NCBI GenBank assembly: GCA_947648255.1
Contig: CANSNA010000005.1
Coordinates: forward strand, 1-53,324
Direction of reading: 5' to 3'
Length of the DNA stretch: 53,324 nucleotides
Origin: an uncultured Clostridium sp.
GTDB taxonomy: Bacteria > Bacillota > Clostridia > TANB77 > CAG-508
The position numbers and the translations under genes are program-made. Shown here one piece after another: positions 28,789-38,678 of the stretch (positions are counted from its first letter, which is position 1; each line of letters begins with the position of its first letter). The notes below the pieces were generated by a model that ran no database searches, was not told the origin of the DNA, and worked only from the letters and a program-made list of their open reading frames with translations.

Positions 28789-28818
28789 TTGCACTAAAAA
28801 AAATTTCCATGATATAAT
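28789..28818 (+). promoter_or_regulatory. promoter of the TetR-type gene
   Basis: TTGCAC and TATAAT with an 18-base spacer, 36 bases upstream of the ATG at 28854. The rest of the 28582-28853 gap also carries the divergent spoIIGA control region, in which I see no clear sigma box. Confidence 0.6.
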
Positions 28819-28853
28819 AAGTTTAACTTCAAAATTAGAAAGGAAATGCTTAT

Positions 28854-29428
28854 ATGAATAGAACTAAGCGTAAAATTTTCGAAACTTCTATGAATTTATT
28901 TGCATCTAAAGGATATGATGCAACGAGTATTGAGGAAATCACATCTGTTGTTGGTGTTGCAAAGGGTACTCTTTATTACCACTTTTCAAGTAAAGAAGAA
29001 ATTTTTACTTTTCTTGTTGAAGAAGGTATGAAACTTCTTCAAAATAGCATGTCTATAAAAGTTGCTTCTTGCAGTAATTTAAAAGAAAAATTAAAAGCTA
29101 TTTTGCTTATACAAATTAAAGTTATGGTTAAATATCAAGATTTTATGACTATTGTTTTAAGTGAAGTTTTAGGAAATGATTCCAGAAATTTAACTTGCAG
29201 AAAATATGTTTTTGAATATATTGATATGCTTGAAAATATAATTAGCAAAAGTATTGAAAATCGGTGAAGGAAATATAAAAACAACTGGCTCCCCAGCCAC
29301 ACTTGCTAGTCGGTCTTTTTGGTACTACCTATTCAATTTTGTTATATAAAATAAAATCTCATAAAAAGCTTGATATAAAAACACTTTATAGAGAATATGC
29401 AAATATTATTTTTACTAAATATGAGTAA
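28854..29428 (+). CDS. TetR/AcrR-family transcriptional regulator
   Basis: 190 aa. N-terminal HTH: FETSMNLFASKGYDATSIEEI, VVGVAKGTLYYHFSSKEE. The C-terminal ligand domain is variable. Two CGG codons (29262-29264, followed at once by TGA in the unshifted frame, and 29311-29313) need +1, giving SIENGEGNIKTTG and LASGLFGTTYSILLY. The 575 bases are 3n plus 2. Another plus-strand example. No efflux pump is adjacent, so target genes are unknown. Confidence 0.87.
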
Positions 29429-29430
29429 AA

Positions 29431-29463
29431 AAGAGGGTCATAAATCTTTTATGACCTTCTTTA
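29431..29463. terminator. bidirectional terminator between tetR and rnhB
   Basis: GAGGGTCATAAA / TTTATGACCTTC hairpin with flanking A- and T-runs between convergent genes. Confidence 0.8.
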
Positions 29464-30090
29464 TATAAAGTTTTTTGTAAAGCTGTGTCTATGTATTGGG
29501 CATAACCCATATTTTTTTATTGCTGCAATATGTTCTTTTGTGCCATATCCTTTATGTTTAGCAAATCCATACTCGGGATAAATTTTATCATAATTTAGCA
29601 TTATTCTATCTCTTGTGACTTTGGCAATTATTGATGCTGAGGCTATTTGATAGCTTGATGCATCTCCTTTTATTATTGATTTATATGGAATTCCGAAGTG
29701 TGTCTATTCCTTTTAATGCATCTACTAAAATCAAGTCTGGCTTTACTTCAAGCTCTTTTAAAGATATTGTAAGACCTAACTTGGTGGCATTTAGTATATT
29801 TATTTCATCAATTTTTGTTTCATCTATTATTCCAACTCCATAACTTATAGCATTTTGAATTATTGCTTCAAATACTCTTTCTCTCTTCTTTTCACTTACT
29901 TTTTTTGAATCATTTACTCCTTCTATCATAGAGTCTTTTGGCATAATAGCACTTGCAACAACAACAGGACCTGCAAGTGGTCCTCTTCCTGCTTCATCTA
30001 TTCCACATATATTTCCGAAATCCCATGTCATACATTCCGTATGTCTATTTCTTTTAATTTATTTAATCTTTCTAATTCTTTTTCAGTCAT
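29461..30090 (-). CDS. rnhB: ribonuclease HII
   Basis: Cuts RNA in RNA-DNA hybrids, removing misinserted ribonucleotides. 208 aa. Catalytic start of the domain: [17 protein letters not shown], then [25 protein letters not shown] and [10 protein letters not shown]. Three CGG codons (30037-30039, 30015-30017, 29693-29695) need +1, giving [19 protein letters not shown] and [16 protein letters not shown]. Start chosen at [12 protein letters not shown], two bases after the stop of the pilin-like gene. Confidence 0.92.
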
Positions 30091-30091
30091 A

Positions 30092-30524
30092 TTATTTACC
30101 AGCTTCTAACATTTCTGTTAATTTATAATATGTCTCTCCATCATTTACCACGCCTGGTTTATAAATTACATCTACACCTTTTTCTGTGTTATAGTTTACA
30201 TAGTAACCGGTCTTTTGCTTTTGCACCTTTTACACCCATTTCATTTAAGTCTCCTTGAGATAATTTATACCAACCTGGGAGGTCTCCATCTTCTTGAAGT
30301 TCACCATATCTATCGTCTTCTTCCATTTCTCCAATCACTACTTCGTTTTCTACATATTCACATTTTTGTTGAATTAGTAGCATATATGTTTGTACATTTG
30401 TATACTTTGCTGTTGCAGTTAGGTTTAATCCAATTGATACACCTGTTCCTGCAAGAATTACAAGTATTATTACAGTGATTACAAGTGTTACTAGTGTAAT
30501 TCCTTTGTTTTCTTTTATTTTCAT
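30092..30524 (-). CDS. type IV pilin-like / prepilin-type protein
   Basis: 143 aa with a class III-like N-terminus: short basic leader KIKENKGITLVTLVITVIIL followed by a hydrophobic helix, as in prepilins or pseudopilins. The globular part is acidic (GEMEEDDRYGELQEDGDLPG). CGG at 30207-30209 needs +1 to give AKDGYYVNYNTEKGVDV. No pilus assembly genes are adjacent, so it may be an orphan surface protein. Upstream of and close to rnhB. Confidence 0.7.
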
Positions 30525-30655
30525 AAGTTTTATATTTCCCTCCTCACTTTTTATATTATAATTATATCTAATTTTTTTTATTTTATCAAGATTAACTTGC
30601 CCTTTTTCTTAAAATTTTATATAATGTTATCAAACCTTAGAAAGAGTGAGGATTT

Positions 30656-31516
30656 ATGAAAACTTTAATTGTAAATGATAAATTTGATAATAAAAAACTT
30701 TTGTCTTTTTTGACATTTCACTATCCAAATGCTTCTGTAAATACATTTTACAAAGCTCTAAGAAAAAAAGATATTCGAATAAATGATATTAAAGTAAGTG
30801 AAAATTTAATAGTTCATAAAGGAGATTGTATAAAAATATATGTAATAGATGATTTGCTTTTTAATATAGATATTAATTTTGATATTTTGTATCAAGATGT
30901 AAACATTTTAGTTGTAAATAAGCCTAAGGGTATTGAAGTTATTCGGAAATTCAAACTCCTTAACTTCTATTTTGCAGTCTAAATTTGGAAATAGTAGCCT
31001 TCTTCCATGTCACAGATTAGATAGAAATACATCTGGAATTGTAATTTTTGCTAAGAATGCTGAGTCTCTAAATATTTTACTTGAGAAGTTTAAACACCAT
31101 GAAATAACTAAGTTTTATAAGTGTAAGGTGTATGGATTACTTTCAAAAAAACATGATATTTTAACTGCTTATTTGTTTAAAGATAGTAAAAAGTCTTTAG
31201 TCTTAATTCGTGATAAAATTGAAAAGGGATTTCGTGAAATTATAACTGAATATAAGGTTTTAGAAGAAAATATTTCTTTGAACTATAGTATTTTAGAAGT
31301 TATTTTGCATACTGGTCGTACACATCAAATTCGTGCTCATTTAGCTCATATTGGTCATCCCATAATAGGAGACCGGAAAATATGGAGATAATAAGATTAA
31401 TAAAGAATTTAATGAAAAAACACAAAATTTGTGTGCTTTTAAAATAAAATTTAGTTTTACTCCTGATAGTTCTGGTATTCTTCGGTTATTTAAGTGGAAA
31501 AGTCATTGAAATTTAA
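30656..31516 (+). CDS. RluA-family pseudouridine synthase
   Basis: Modifies uridines in large-subunit rRNA. 285 aa: N-terminal S4-like RNA-binding domain (FYKALRKKDIRINDIKV), catalytic HRLDRNTSGIVIFAKN with the active Asp, and GRTHQIRAHLAHIGHPIIGD. Three CGG codons (30944-30946, 31374-31376, 31483-31485) need +1, giving IEVIGNSNSLTSIL, GDGKYGDNKINKEF and SGILGYLSGKVIEI. Exact target (RluC- or RluD-like) not decided. Plus strand; 861 bases are 3n plus 3. Confidence 0.9.
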
Positions 31517-31535
31517 TTTTTTGTAATTTAGAGAG

Positions 31536-31582
31536 AAAAATTGGCTACTTTTTTAATTATATTCTAAAAGTAGCCAATTTTA
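31536..31582. terminator. bidirectional terminator
   Basis: AAAAATTGGCTACTTTT / AAAAGTAGCCAATTTT hairpin between the convergent pseudouridine synthase and DUF1540 genes. Confidence 0.85.
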
Positions 31583-31588
31583 TAAAAA

Positions 31589-31768
31589 CTATTCTTCTCC
31601 ATTTTCTCCATATTCATAGCTTCCACACATTGATTCGTCTGGTGTGCATGTTTCGCATTCATCTATTGGTTCTACTGTTATTTGATTTAGTTTACATTCT
31701 CCTTTATTGCAATTATTGAATTTACAACTGTGTACTGTACAATTTATTTTTTGATTTTTGTCATCCAT
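31589..31768 (-). CDS. DUF1540 small cysteine-rich protein
   Basis: 59 aa with two to three Cys-x-Cys style pairs: CTVHSCKFNNCNKGEC and DECETCTPDESMCGSY. This is the DUF1540 pattern, common in spore-forming Firmicutes and likely metal-binding. Good GGAGG site before the ATG. Frame intact. Function unknown. Confidence 0.85.
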   Translation of the reverse strand: MDDKNQKINCTVHSCKFNNCNKGECKLNQITVEPIDECETCTPDESMCGSYEYGENGEE

Positions 31769-31951
31769 TGGTATACCTCCTAAATGTTTTCATAGATTTA
31801 TTGTTTGTTTTTTTTATTAAAATATAACTGGTTAATTTTGGTTTTTTTTAAAAAAGTATTTTATTTTGTCAAATTATGTGATAAAATAGAAAAAAATCAG
31901 CATAAGATAAATTTATATATGAGTATTATTTGCTCAAAATGGAGGTTTTAT

Positions 31952-32176
31952 ATGGAATTTAAAAAGTGTGTACGTTGTGGGTCTTTTTTTGTTACTGATG
32001 GCGATGTTTGTCAAAATTGTATACCTAAAGATAGATTAGATAGGTTTAAGTTTGATGATTATGTTGGATCTACTTTAGATAGTTCTGCTGATAGTATTTC
32101 TATTAATACTGGAGTTAGTTTGAAAAATGTAAATAGGTATTTAAGCCAAAGTGGGAATTCAAGTAATATTTTTTAA
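31952..32176 (+). CDS. small zinc-ribbon protein
   Basis: 74 aa. Two Cys pairs form a zinc ribbon (CVRCGSFFVTDGDVCQNC), followed by an HTH-like C-terminal segment (SADSISINTGVSLKNVNRYLSQSG), reminiscent of flagellar-operon YvyF proteins. Start at the ATG behind GGAGG, not the longer upstream reading. No flagellar genes nearby. Confidence 0.75.
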   Translation: MEFKKCVRCGSFFVTDGDVCQNCIPKDRLDRFKFDDYVGSTLDSSADSISINTGVSLKNVNRYLSQSGNSSNIF

Positions 32177-32182
32177 TTTGTT

Positions 32183-32215
32183 CGGGCGTATTTGTTTATA
32201 CGCTCGATTTTTTTC
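32183..32215 (+). terminator. rho-independent terminator
   Basis: CGGGCGTAT / ATACGCTCG hairpin followed by ATTTTTTTC, seven bases after the zinc-ribbon stop. The remaining 32216-32502 holds no gene I can support; it probably carries the integrase promoter. Confidence 0.8.
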
Positions 32216-32502
32216 TTTAATCTTCCCCTCCCCATTTGCATTAAAAGTAAATATATTATTCACAAGCAGTTAGTTTGTACTGCTTACTATCTCCTTTTAT
32301 AAATTATAGAAAATTTTTCTGGATTAATTAAATTTTACTTTGAATTATATCTCGAAATGTGATACAATAATTTATATTCTATTATATTTCATTTATTCAA
32401 ATATTTTTTGATTATTTTTTGTTTAAAAAAGCAAGTATGTTGTATTGAGCTTTTTAGAGCTCTTACAATTAAAGTTAAGTCATTGAATTGGAGGTTTTAT
32501 TA

Positions 32503-33707
32503 ATGGGAAATGTTAAACAAAAAAGAAATCAAAGGACAAAATCCGCTTGCCACGGTGAACGGTTCACTATACAGAAGCAAAGCACTAGATTGTTGGGTGT
32601 ATCAATACTATAATAGTGATAAGAAACGCCAAACTTTAAAACAAAGGAAGTCTGAAACTGTGAAAGAGTTTAAAATGAGAGTTGCTAGGGCTAAAGAGGA
32701 TTTAAGGCTGGGAAGAGACATTAAAACTTCTGCAATAACACTTCGGTAATATTTTAGATGAACTTGTGGAATATAAGTATTATACAAATAAAATTTGTGC
32801 AAGAACTTTTTGTAGAACCAAAGAAGTTATTAAATTAATAGAGAAAAATGAACCTAATTTATACAGCATGCCTATACAAAAGATTACAAGAGAGCATTTG
32901 AAAATTTTCTTTAGAAGTATAACAAAATATTCAAATAGCACCATTGACAAGCTATATCAGCTAATTCGTAAAGCTTTTAGAAAAGCTTTAGTTAGAAAGC
33001 TTATTTTAGAAGATCCCTTTTTGGATGAAGATGATATGTTTAAACCTAAATCAACAAGACCTTCCAAATTTATAGAGGCGCTTACTGTTTCAGAGCAAAA
33101 ACGATTAATAGACATTCTTTCGACTTATGAGAGAGATTCTTTTTACAAAAATATTATTTTGCTTCAGATGTATACTGGAATGAGAATTGGTGAAGTTTTA
33201 GCTATAAATAGACTTTGCGATATAAGTTTTGAAAATAAGACATTAGCAGTTACTAAAACTTTAACAAGAGACCTCAATAATCATCTTATAATTTCTAATA
33301 AAACCAAGACTTTTGATAAAAACAAAAATGCTAATCGTATGGTTAAGATAACCCCTACTATTAGTAAAATACTTAAATCTCAGCTTAAAACCATGAATAA
33401 TGTAGAAAATCTTCTATTTTATGATGATGGAATTGTTTCTCCTTTAAAGGTAAATGGTTACCTTTATAAAATAAATAGAAGATATAATATTTGTAATCAT
33501 CTAAGTACTCACGTTTTTAGACATACTTATGCAACGAGATGTATTGAAAGTGGTATGTCTTCAAAAGTTTTACAGAGAAAATTAGGACATGCAAACATTA
33601 CAACTACTCTTGACACCTATGCAAGTGTTTTTGCAAAATTTGAAGATAATGAAGATGATAAATATAATAGATATATTAGAAAAGAAGGATTAATAATTAA
33701 TCTTTAA
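32503..33707 (+). CDS. tyrosine recombinase / phage-type integrase adapted to the CGG rule
   Basis: 400 aa. N-terminal arm-binding domain with GEGSLYRSKALDCWVYQYY, core-binding SAM-like domain, catalytic domain with TGMRIGEVL (Arg), HVFRHTYATRC (His-x-x-Arg) and LGHANITTTLDTYA (Tyr). The start at 32503 has GGAGG at the right distance. Its frame meets CGG at 32560-32562, and the +1 step yields the canonical GEGS. A second CGG (32744-32746, followed by TAA) gives ITLGNILDELVEY. So this mobile-type gene already uses host decoding and is probably a long-term resident. No element boundaries or att repeats are visible. Confidence 0.88.
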
Positions 33708-33767
33708 ATATATATATATCTAGCAAGATAGCATAAATACTCTCTGAATTATTTCTGCAAAAAACTT

Positions 33768-33806
33768 AATTACCTCTTAAAAATATTTTAAGAGGTAATT
33801 TTATTT
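33768..33806. terminator. bidirectional terminator
   Basis: AATTACCTCTTAAAA / TTTTAAGAGGTAATT perfect hairpin between the convergent integrase and membrane-anchored protein genes. Confidence 0.85.
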
Positions 33807-34890
33807 ATTTTTTCTCAATTATAAGTGCAGAGTCTTTTGACATTCCATCATGTGCTTTATCTATCTTTATATTTTCTACTGGTATTTCAACTACTGGTCT
33901 AATTCTGTCCCAATATTCCATGCTTCCACCACGTGAATTAAATAATGTATTTGTTTTTACTCCTTTTCCCATATTTATTTCAAATATATCATAATTTACA
34001 TGGTTTTCTGCAAGGTCTACTGCACGTGATGCTAAATAATATGACATTAAGTTTTCATTCCCTTTTATATCTTCTTTAAATATTAGGTTATAGTAATTTG
34101 GATTTTTAAAGTTCTTTTCTGAAAATTTTGAGTTTTCCCATGCTGTTTGCATTGGGTTTATACTATTTTTAGGTTTTATATAATTTTCTTTTCCTGAATA
34201 TAGTTCTTCTTGTTCGTTTTTCTTTATTCCATTTTCTTTTTCTATTCCATCTACTATAGATCCTATTTCTTTTCCATAAATATATGGGTAACATTTATTT
34301 GCTGAATATTCTTTTCTGGTAACCTTATTTTTTGCCTCTATTTCTTTATTTCTATATCTCTCTGGTCTCCATACTCCTATTTCTAACACTTTTTCTATAT
34401 CACTTATATTTAGGCTTCTTGATACTGCACCTAAGCTTTCATTTCCATAGCAGGTTGCACATATATCATTTAAAATTTTTACTGCATTGTTATATCCATT
34501 ACAATTTGCAAGACTTAGTCCTCCTAAGTCTTTATAACCTCCAACTGATACTGGTTTATCTGCAATTATTGTTATTTTCTCTTCATCTATCCCCCATATT
34601 CTCCAATTTATATTAGGGTCTGTCTTAAAATCATTTGAATTTGCATCTGTTCCTGTATATGTTTTACTATTTGTAATTTCTGAATATGTACCCTCCTCTG
34701 GGGTATATTTTATATACTTTCCTATATAATTTTGTGGATCTAATATTTTTTCTCCTGTTGCTCCCATTGTTTCTGCATTGAATATACTTTTAATTAAAAA
34801 CGATGCTCCAACTATTATAAGAGCAATTGCAAATATAGATAAGCATAAAATTATTTCTTTTTTATGTACATGTTTAAGTATAAAATCCAT
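33805..34890 (-). CDS. membrane-anchored extracellular protein of unknown function
   Basis: 361 aa. One N-terminal membrane helix (about residues 13-35, IILCLSIFAIALIIVGASFLI) then a large extracytoplasmic domain: IGKYIKYTPEEGTYSE, NWRIWGIDEEKITIIADKPV, GYNNAVKILNDICATCYG, and C-terminal SMEYWDRIRPVVEIP. The IWGID and RPVVEIP patterns recur in surface proteins of gut Clostridia that follow pilin-like leaders, but I cannot assign a function. No in-frame CGG. Confidence 0.7.
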   Translation of the reverse strand: MDFILKHVHKKEIILCLSIFAIALIIVGASFLIKSIFNAETMGATGEKILDPQNYIGKYIKYTPEEGTYSEITNSKTYTGTDANSNDFKTDPNINWRIWGIDEEKITIIADKPVSVGGYKDLGGLSLANCNGYNNAVKILNDICATCYGNESLGAVSRSLNISDIEKVLEIGVWRPERYRNKEIEAKNKVTRKEYSANKCYPYIYGKEIGSIVDGIEKENGIKKNEQEELYSGKENYIKPKNSINPMQTAWENSKFSEKNFKNPNYYNLIFKEDIKGNENLMSYYLASRAVDLAENHVNYDIFEINMGKGVKTNTLFNSRGGSMEYWDRIRPVVEIPVENIKIDKAHDGMSKDSALIIEKK

Positions 34891-35073
34891 TATATTTACT
34901 CCTTGACTAGTTTTTATTTATATATTCTATTCTTTAGTGCCTTCCTTAGTTCTAGTCTTTTGTAAATATATCTATCACTTTTATTTTTGTATTAATTTTA
35001 TCATAAGTTTTAGCTTTTTTCAAGATGTATGATTATGTTTATTAAAAATTAAGAATTAACAAAATCTATAATC

Positions 35074-35819
35074 TTATCTTTTTCTTACCTGCATTTTATA
35101 AGTAATTTTGCTGGTTATATTATTAGGAGAAAATTTTGCTAGCACTCTTGCTAATTTTATTTTAATCCCTGGCACAATTAAGAACTTATGTTTAAGCATT
35201 TTATTAACTGCATATTTTGCTACATATTCACTCGTATATGAGGGTAGCTTAAATTTAACTCCGAGCTACCTTATTAAAATTTGTATCAACAGGTCCTGGG
35301 CAAAGAAGGCTTATCTTAACATTTGAAGCTTGCTTTTTTAATTCCTCCCTTATTCCTTCTGTAAGTCTTACTACATAGGCTTTTGAAGAATAATAAGTAC
35401 TCATTAACGGTCCTGGCATAAACCCTGCAATTGATGCTACATTTAAAATATGCCCCTCATTTTTTTCTATCATATCTTTCAAATATAATTTTGTAAGTAT
35501 ATGAACTGCCTTTATATTTGTATCAATTAGGTTTAGCTCTTTATCTAAATCTGTCTCATCAAAGTTTCCGAAAGGTACCAAATCCTGCATTATTTATTAA
35601 TATATCTATATTCTTTACAAATTCATGTAATTTTTTGCAGTTTTCTTCTTCACTTAAATCCATTGCTATAACTTCTATATTTCCATTTAAACTGCTTTTT
35701 ACTTCTTCTAATTTATCTTTATCTCTTGCAACTAAAACCAAGTCATAGCCTATTTTAGCTAATTCTCTTGCTATATCTCTTCCTATTCCTGATGATGCTC
35801 CTGTAATTAGTGCTTTCAT
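35074..35819 (-). CDS. short-chain dehydrogenase/reductase
   Basis: 247 aa NAD(P)-dependent oxidoreductase: cofactor motif TGASSGIGRDIA, NNAGFGTFG, catalytic Ser region VASIAG, YYSSKAYVV (Tyr-x-x-x-Lys). Two CGG codons (35568-35570, 35261-35263) need +1, giving GTFGNFDETDLDKE and NKVAGVKFKLPSY. Start MKALITGASSG lies behind GGGAGGA; its ATG overlaps the hemW stop. Substrate not deducible. Confidence 0.88.
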
Positions 35820-36957
35820 ACAAATTCCTCCCATACAATATTTGCAAAGTCTAAGCCTTTATTTGTTATTTTTATATAGTTTCCGATCTATTTGGATTAA
35901 TCCTTCTTTTATTAATTTTTCTAATTTATGTTTATATATATATATTGGGTTTTCTCCAAATTTGCTTTTATATTCATTTATTGATATACCTTCTATTTTT
36001 CTCAAGCCGAATTAGCATAAATTCTTTGCCGTATGTCTTCTGCTTTTTGTTTTTCTTGTATTATTATATTATTCTCAAATTTACCCAAATTTATGTTATC
36101 AATGTATTTTTCTATTTCTTCTATGTTTGAATATCTTGTTTTATCTATATATGAGTGTGCAGAAGCTCCGAACCCCATATACTCTTTTTGATTCCAACAA
36201 TCTGTATTATGTTTTGAATTAAACCCTAGTTTTGCAAAATTTGAAATTTCGTAATGGATATATCCTGCTTTTTCTAGTATTCTCTTCGTCATCCAATACA
36301 TTTTTCTTTCTATTTCTTCATCTAATATTTCTAGCTTTTTACTTTTTATCATTTCTTCTAACTTTGTACCTTCTTCTAAAATGAGTGAATATATAGATAT
36401 ATGCTCTGGGTTTAGACTTATTACTTGATTTATGGAAGTTTCTAACATTTTTTCTGTTTGATTTGGAATTCCTAGCATTAAGTCTACATTTATATTTTTA
36501 AACCCTACTTTTCTTGCTAATTGATATGTAGTTTCAAATTCTTCAAATGTATGAATTCTACCGAATTTGTTTTAGCAAGTTATTATCTGCTGTTTGAAGT
36601 CCTATACTTAGTCTATTTATACCGAAATTAATATAATCTTTTAATTTTTCTTCATTTATTGTTCCTGGATTTACTTCTATTGTTATTTCTTGTGGTTCAA
36701 AATTTTCTCCGTGATAGTCTTATTTCTTGTAAAATTTCCCCTATATACTTACTATTGAAAATAGATGGAGTTCCTCCACCTATATATATTGTTTTTATGT
36801 TATATTCTCTTAAGTCTTTTTTATTCATTTCTTTTAGAAGTGCTGCTATATAGGAACCCATTAGTGCATCTTTGTCTGCATATGATATAAAATCACAATA
36901 GTAGCATTTTGCTTTACAAAATGGAATATGTATATATATGCCAATATCTTTTTTCAT
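35816..36957 (-). CDS. hemW: radical SAM heme chaperone HemW (coproporphyrinogen oxidase-like)
   Basis: 378 aa. Radical SAM cluster motif HIPFCKAKCYYCDF, then TIYIGGGTPSIFN, NPGTINEEKL, DLMLGIPNQT and EYMGFGASAHSY. Five CGG codons (36709-36711, 36561-36563, 36029-36031, 36007-36009, 35883-35885) need +1, giving RLSGENFEP, LKQIGRIHTFEE, EDIGKEFMLIGLRKIEG and IQIDGNYIKIT. Two of these use CGG-C (glycine GGC), the only such cases I found. Sits three bases after whiA and overlaps the SDR start. Confidence 0.9.
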
Positions 36958-36959
36958 CT

Positions 36960-37796
36960 TTACTCCTCTGCCATTTCTATTATTTTTTTTAGTCTATGAT
37001 TTACACCTGATTTTCCGAATTGGTTTAGTTAACATTTTTCCAAGGTCTGTAAGTGTCATCTCTGGATGTTCTAATCGTATTTGGGCGATTTCTTGTAGAT
37101 TTTTTGACAATTTTTCGAATTTGTTTTCTTTCTTTAGTTTTTCTATTGCTTGTATTTGATAAACTGCTGCACTTACTGTTTTATTTAGGTTCGCTGTTTC
37201 ACAATTTACTTTTCTATTTATGTCATTTTTAGTTATTTTAATTACTCTAATATCTTCATATTTTAGAACTGATGCATTTGCACCGAATTAATGCTAAAAA
37301 CTTTGAAATCTCTTCTCCGATCTTTTATGTAAATTGAATATGAATATTTCCTATCTAGTTCTTTTACATGTGTTCCAAATTTATTTATAATTTGAATTAG
37401 TTCATCTCTCCCTGATTTTTCTTTTATTCTTATTTCTAAGTGATATCTTGAATTTGGTTCTGTTACAGAGCCTGCCCCTAAAAATGCCCCTCTTACTACT
37501 GCTTTTAAAATATCTTCTCCTTGGTTTAAATTTATATCTTGTAGCTCAAGTTTACTTTTTTCAAATGTGATTAAATAGTTTTTGCCTTGTATTTTTATTT
37601 TATAATCAATTTTTAGTCTATTTAGCAATTTATTTAGTCTGTTTATATTATATTCATTTTCAGTTTGAAATTTTATAGTTTCCCCATGTTGATCTATTGT
37701 AAGTAAATACCCATAAACTTCTGCTTTTACAGCATTTAGGTTACTAAATATATTTATTTTGCTTAGTTCTTCTTTTACATTTGCAGAAAAAGACAT
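36960..37796 (-). CDS. whiA: sporulation/cell-division regulator WhiA
   Basis: 277 aa DNA-binding protein with a LAGLIDADG-derived N-domain (FSANVKEELSKI, RGAFLGAGSVTEPNSRYHLEI) and a C-terminal HTH (LTDLGKMLTKPIGKSGVNHRLKKI). Three CGG codons (37317-37319, 37283-37285, 37015-37017) need +1, giving KDGEEISKFLALIGANASV and KPIGKSGVNHR. The last glycine is inside the HTH. Operon order prmC-whiA-hemW. Confidence 0.92.
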
Positions 37797-37800
37797 TTTC

Positions 37801-38677
37801 TCACTCCTTTTTCATTACAACTATTCTATCATTATTAAACAAATCTTTTTTACAATAGACATCTTTGTATTTTTTGCTTTTCTCTATTAGATTTAATACT
37901 TCTTCTTTTTGGTCAAACCCTATTTCTAGTGCTATAATTCCGATTTTTATTTAGATATTTATGTCCTTCTTCTATAATTATTTTATAAAATTTTAGACCA
38001 TCTTCTCCGCCATCTAATGCAAGGTTTGGCTCATATTTTAAATTAAATTCTTGTATTACACTTGTTTTTATATATGGTGGGTTTGAAATTATAATATCAA
38101 ATTTTCCTTGTATGTTTTCGAACATATCACTTTTTATAAATTTTATATTTTTGTTTTTTATTAATTTTTCTAAATTCCTTTTTGCTAGTTTTAGTGCCTT
38201 TTCATTCACATCTGTGCATATTATTTGCATTTTTTCTTTTTTATCTTGCAGAACATCTTCGCTTTCTATCTTGTGATCTTTACAGTATTTTGCAAGCGAA
38301 ATTCCAATTACTCCGCTTCCTGTACATAGTTCTAATATTTTGCTTTTTTTATCTATTAGTTTTAATGCTTCTTCTACTAGTATTTCTGTATCTGCTCTTG
38401 GAATTAGTATGCCTTCTTCTACTTCAAATTCCATTTTCATAAATTCTTTTTTCTTTGTTATGTATTCTAATGGATATCCATTTTTTATTTTTTCTATTCC
38501 TGTAAAAAATTCTTTTTCGTCTTTTTCTGTTAATTTTTCTGTATCTCTTATTATTAAAGTTTCTTTTTTACATTTTAAAATATCTGCTAGTAAAAGCTTT
38601 GTTTTTAAGCTTGCGTCTTCTATTTTGTTTTCTCTTAATTTTAGTATTCCTTTTGATAAGGCTTCTTTAATTTGCAT
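37801..38677 (-). CDS. prmC: peptide chain release factor N5-glutamine methyltransferase
   Basis: Methylates the GGQ glutamine of release factors. 291 aa. N-terminal helical domain; SAM site LELCTGSGVIGISLA and catalytic DIIISNPPYIKTS. One CGG (37940-37942) near the end needs +1 to give LNKNGIIALEIGFDQ, the last conserved strand. Start at the ATG behind GAGGAG, which overlaps the rimO stop region. Of interest because translation in this cell appears recoded, though PrmC itself acts on termination only. Confidence 0.9.
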
Positions 38678-38678
38678 A

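Noticed and set aside
32510..32749. Integrase start at the ATG 32510
   Set aside because: The ribosome-binding site is too far from it. The ATG at 32503 has correct spacing, and with the CGG step yields the canonical GEGS motif.
31561..33806. CRISPR array or integrated element ends around the integrase
   Set aside because: Only terminator hairpins and no spaced direct repeats or tRNA-derived att sites are visible within the window.
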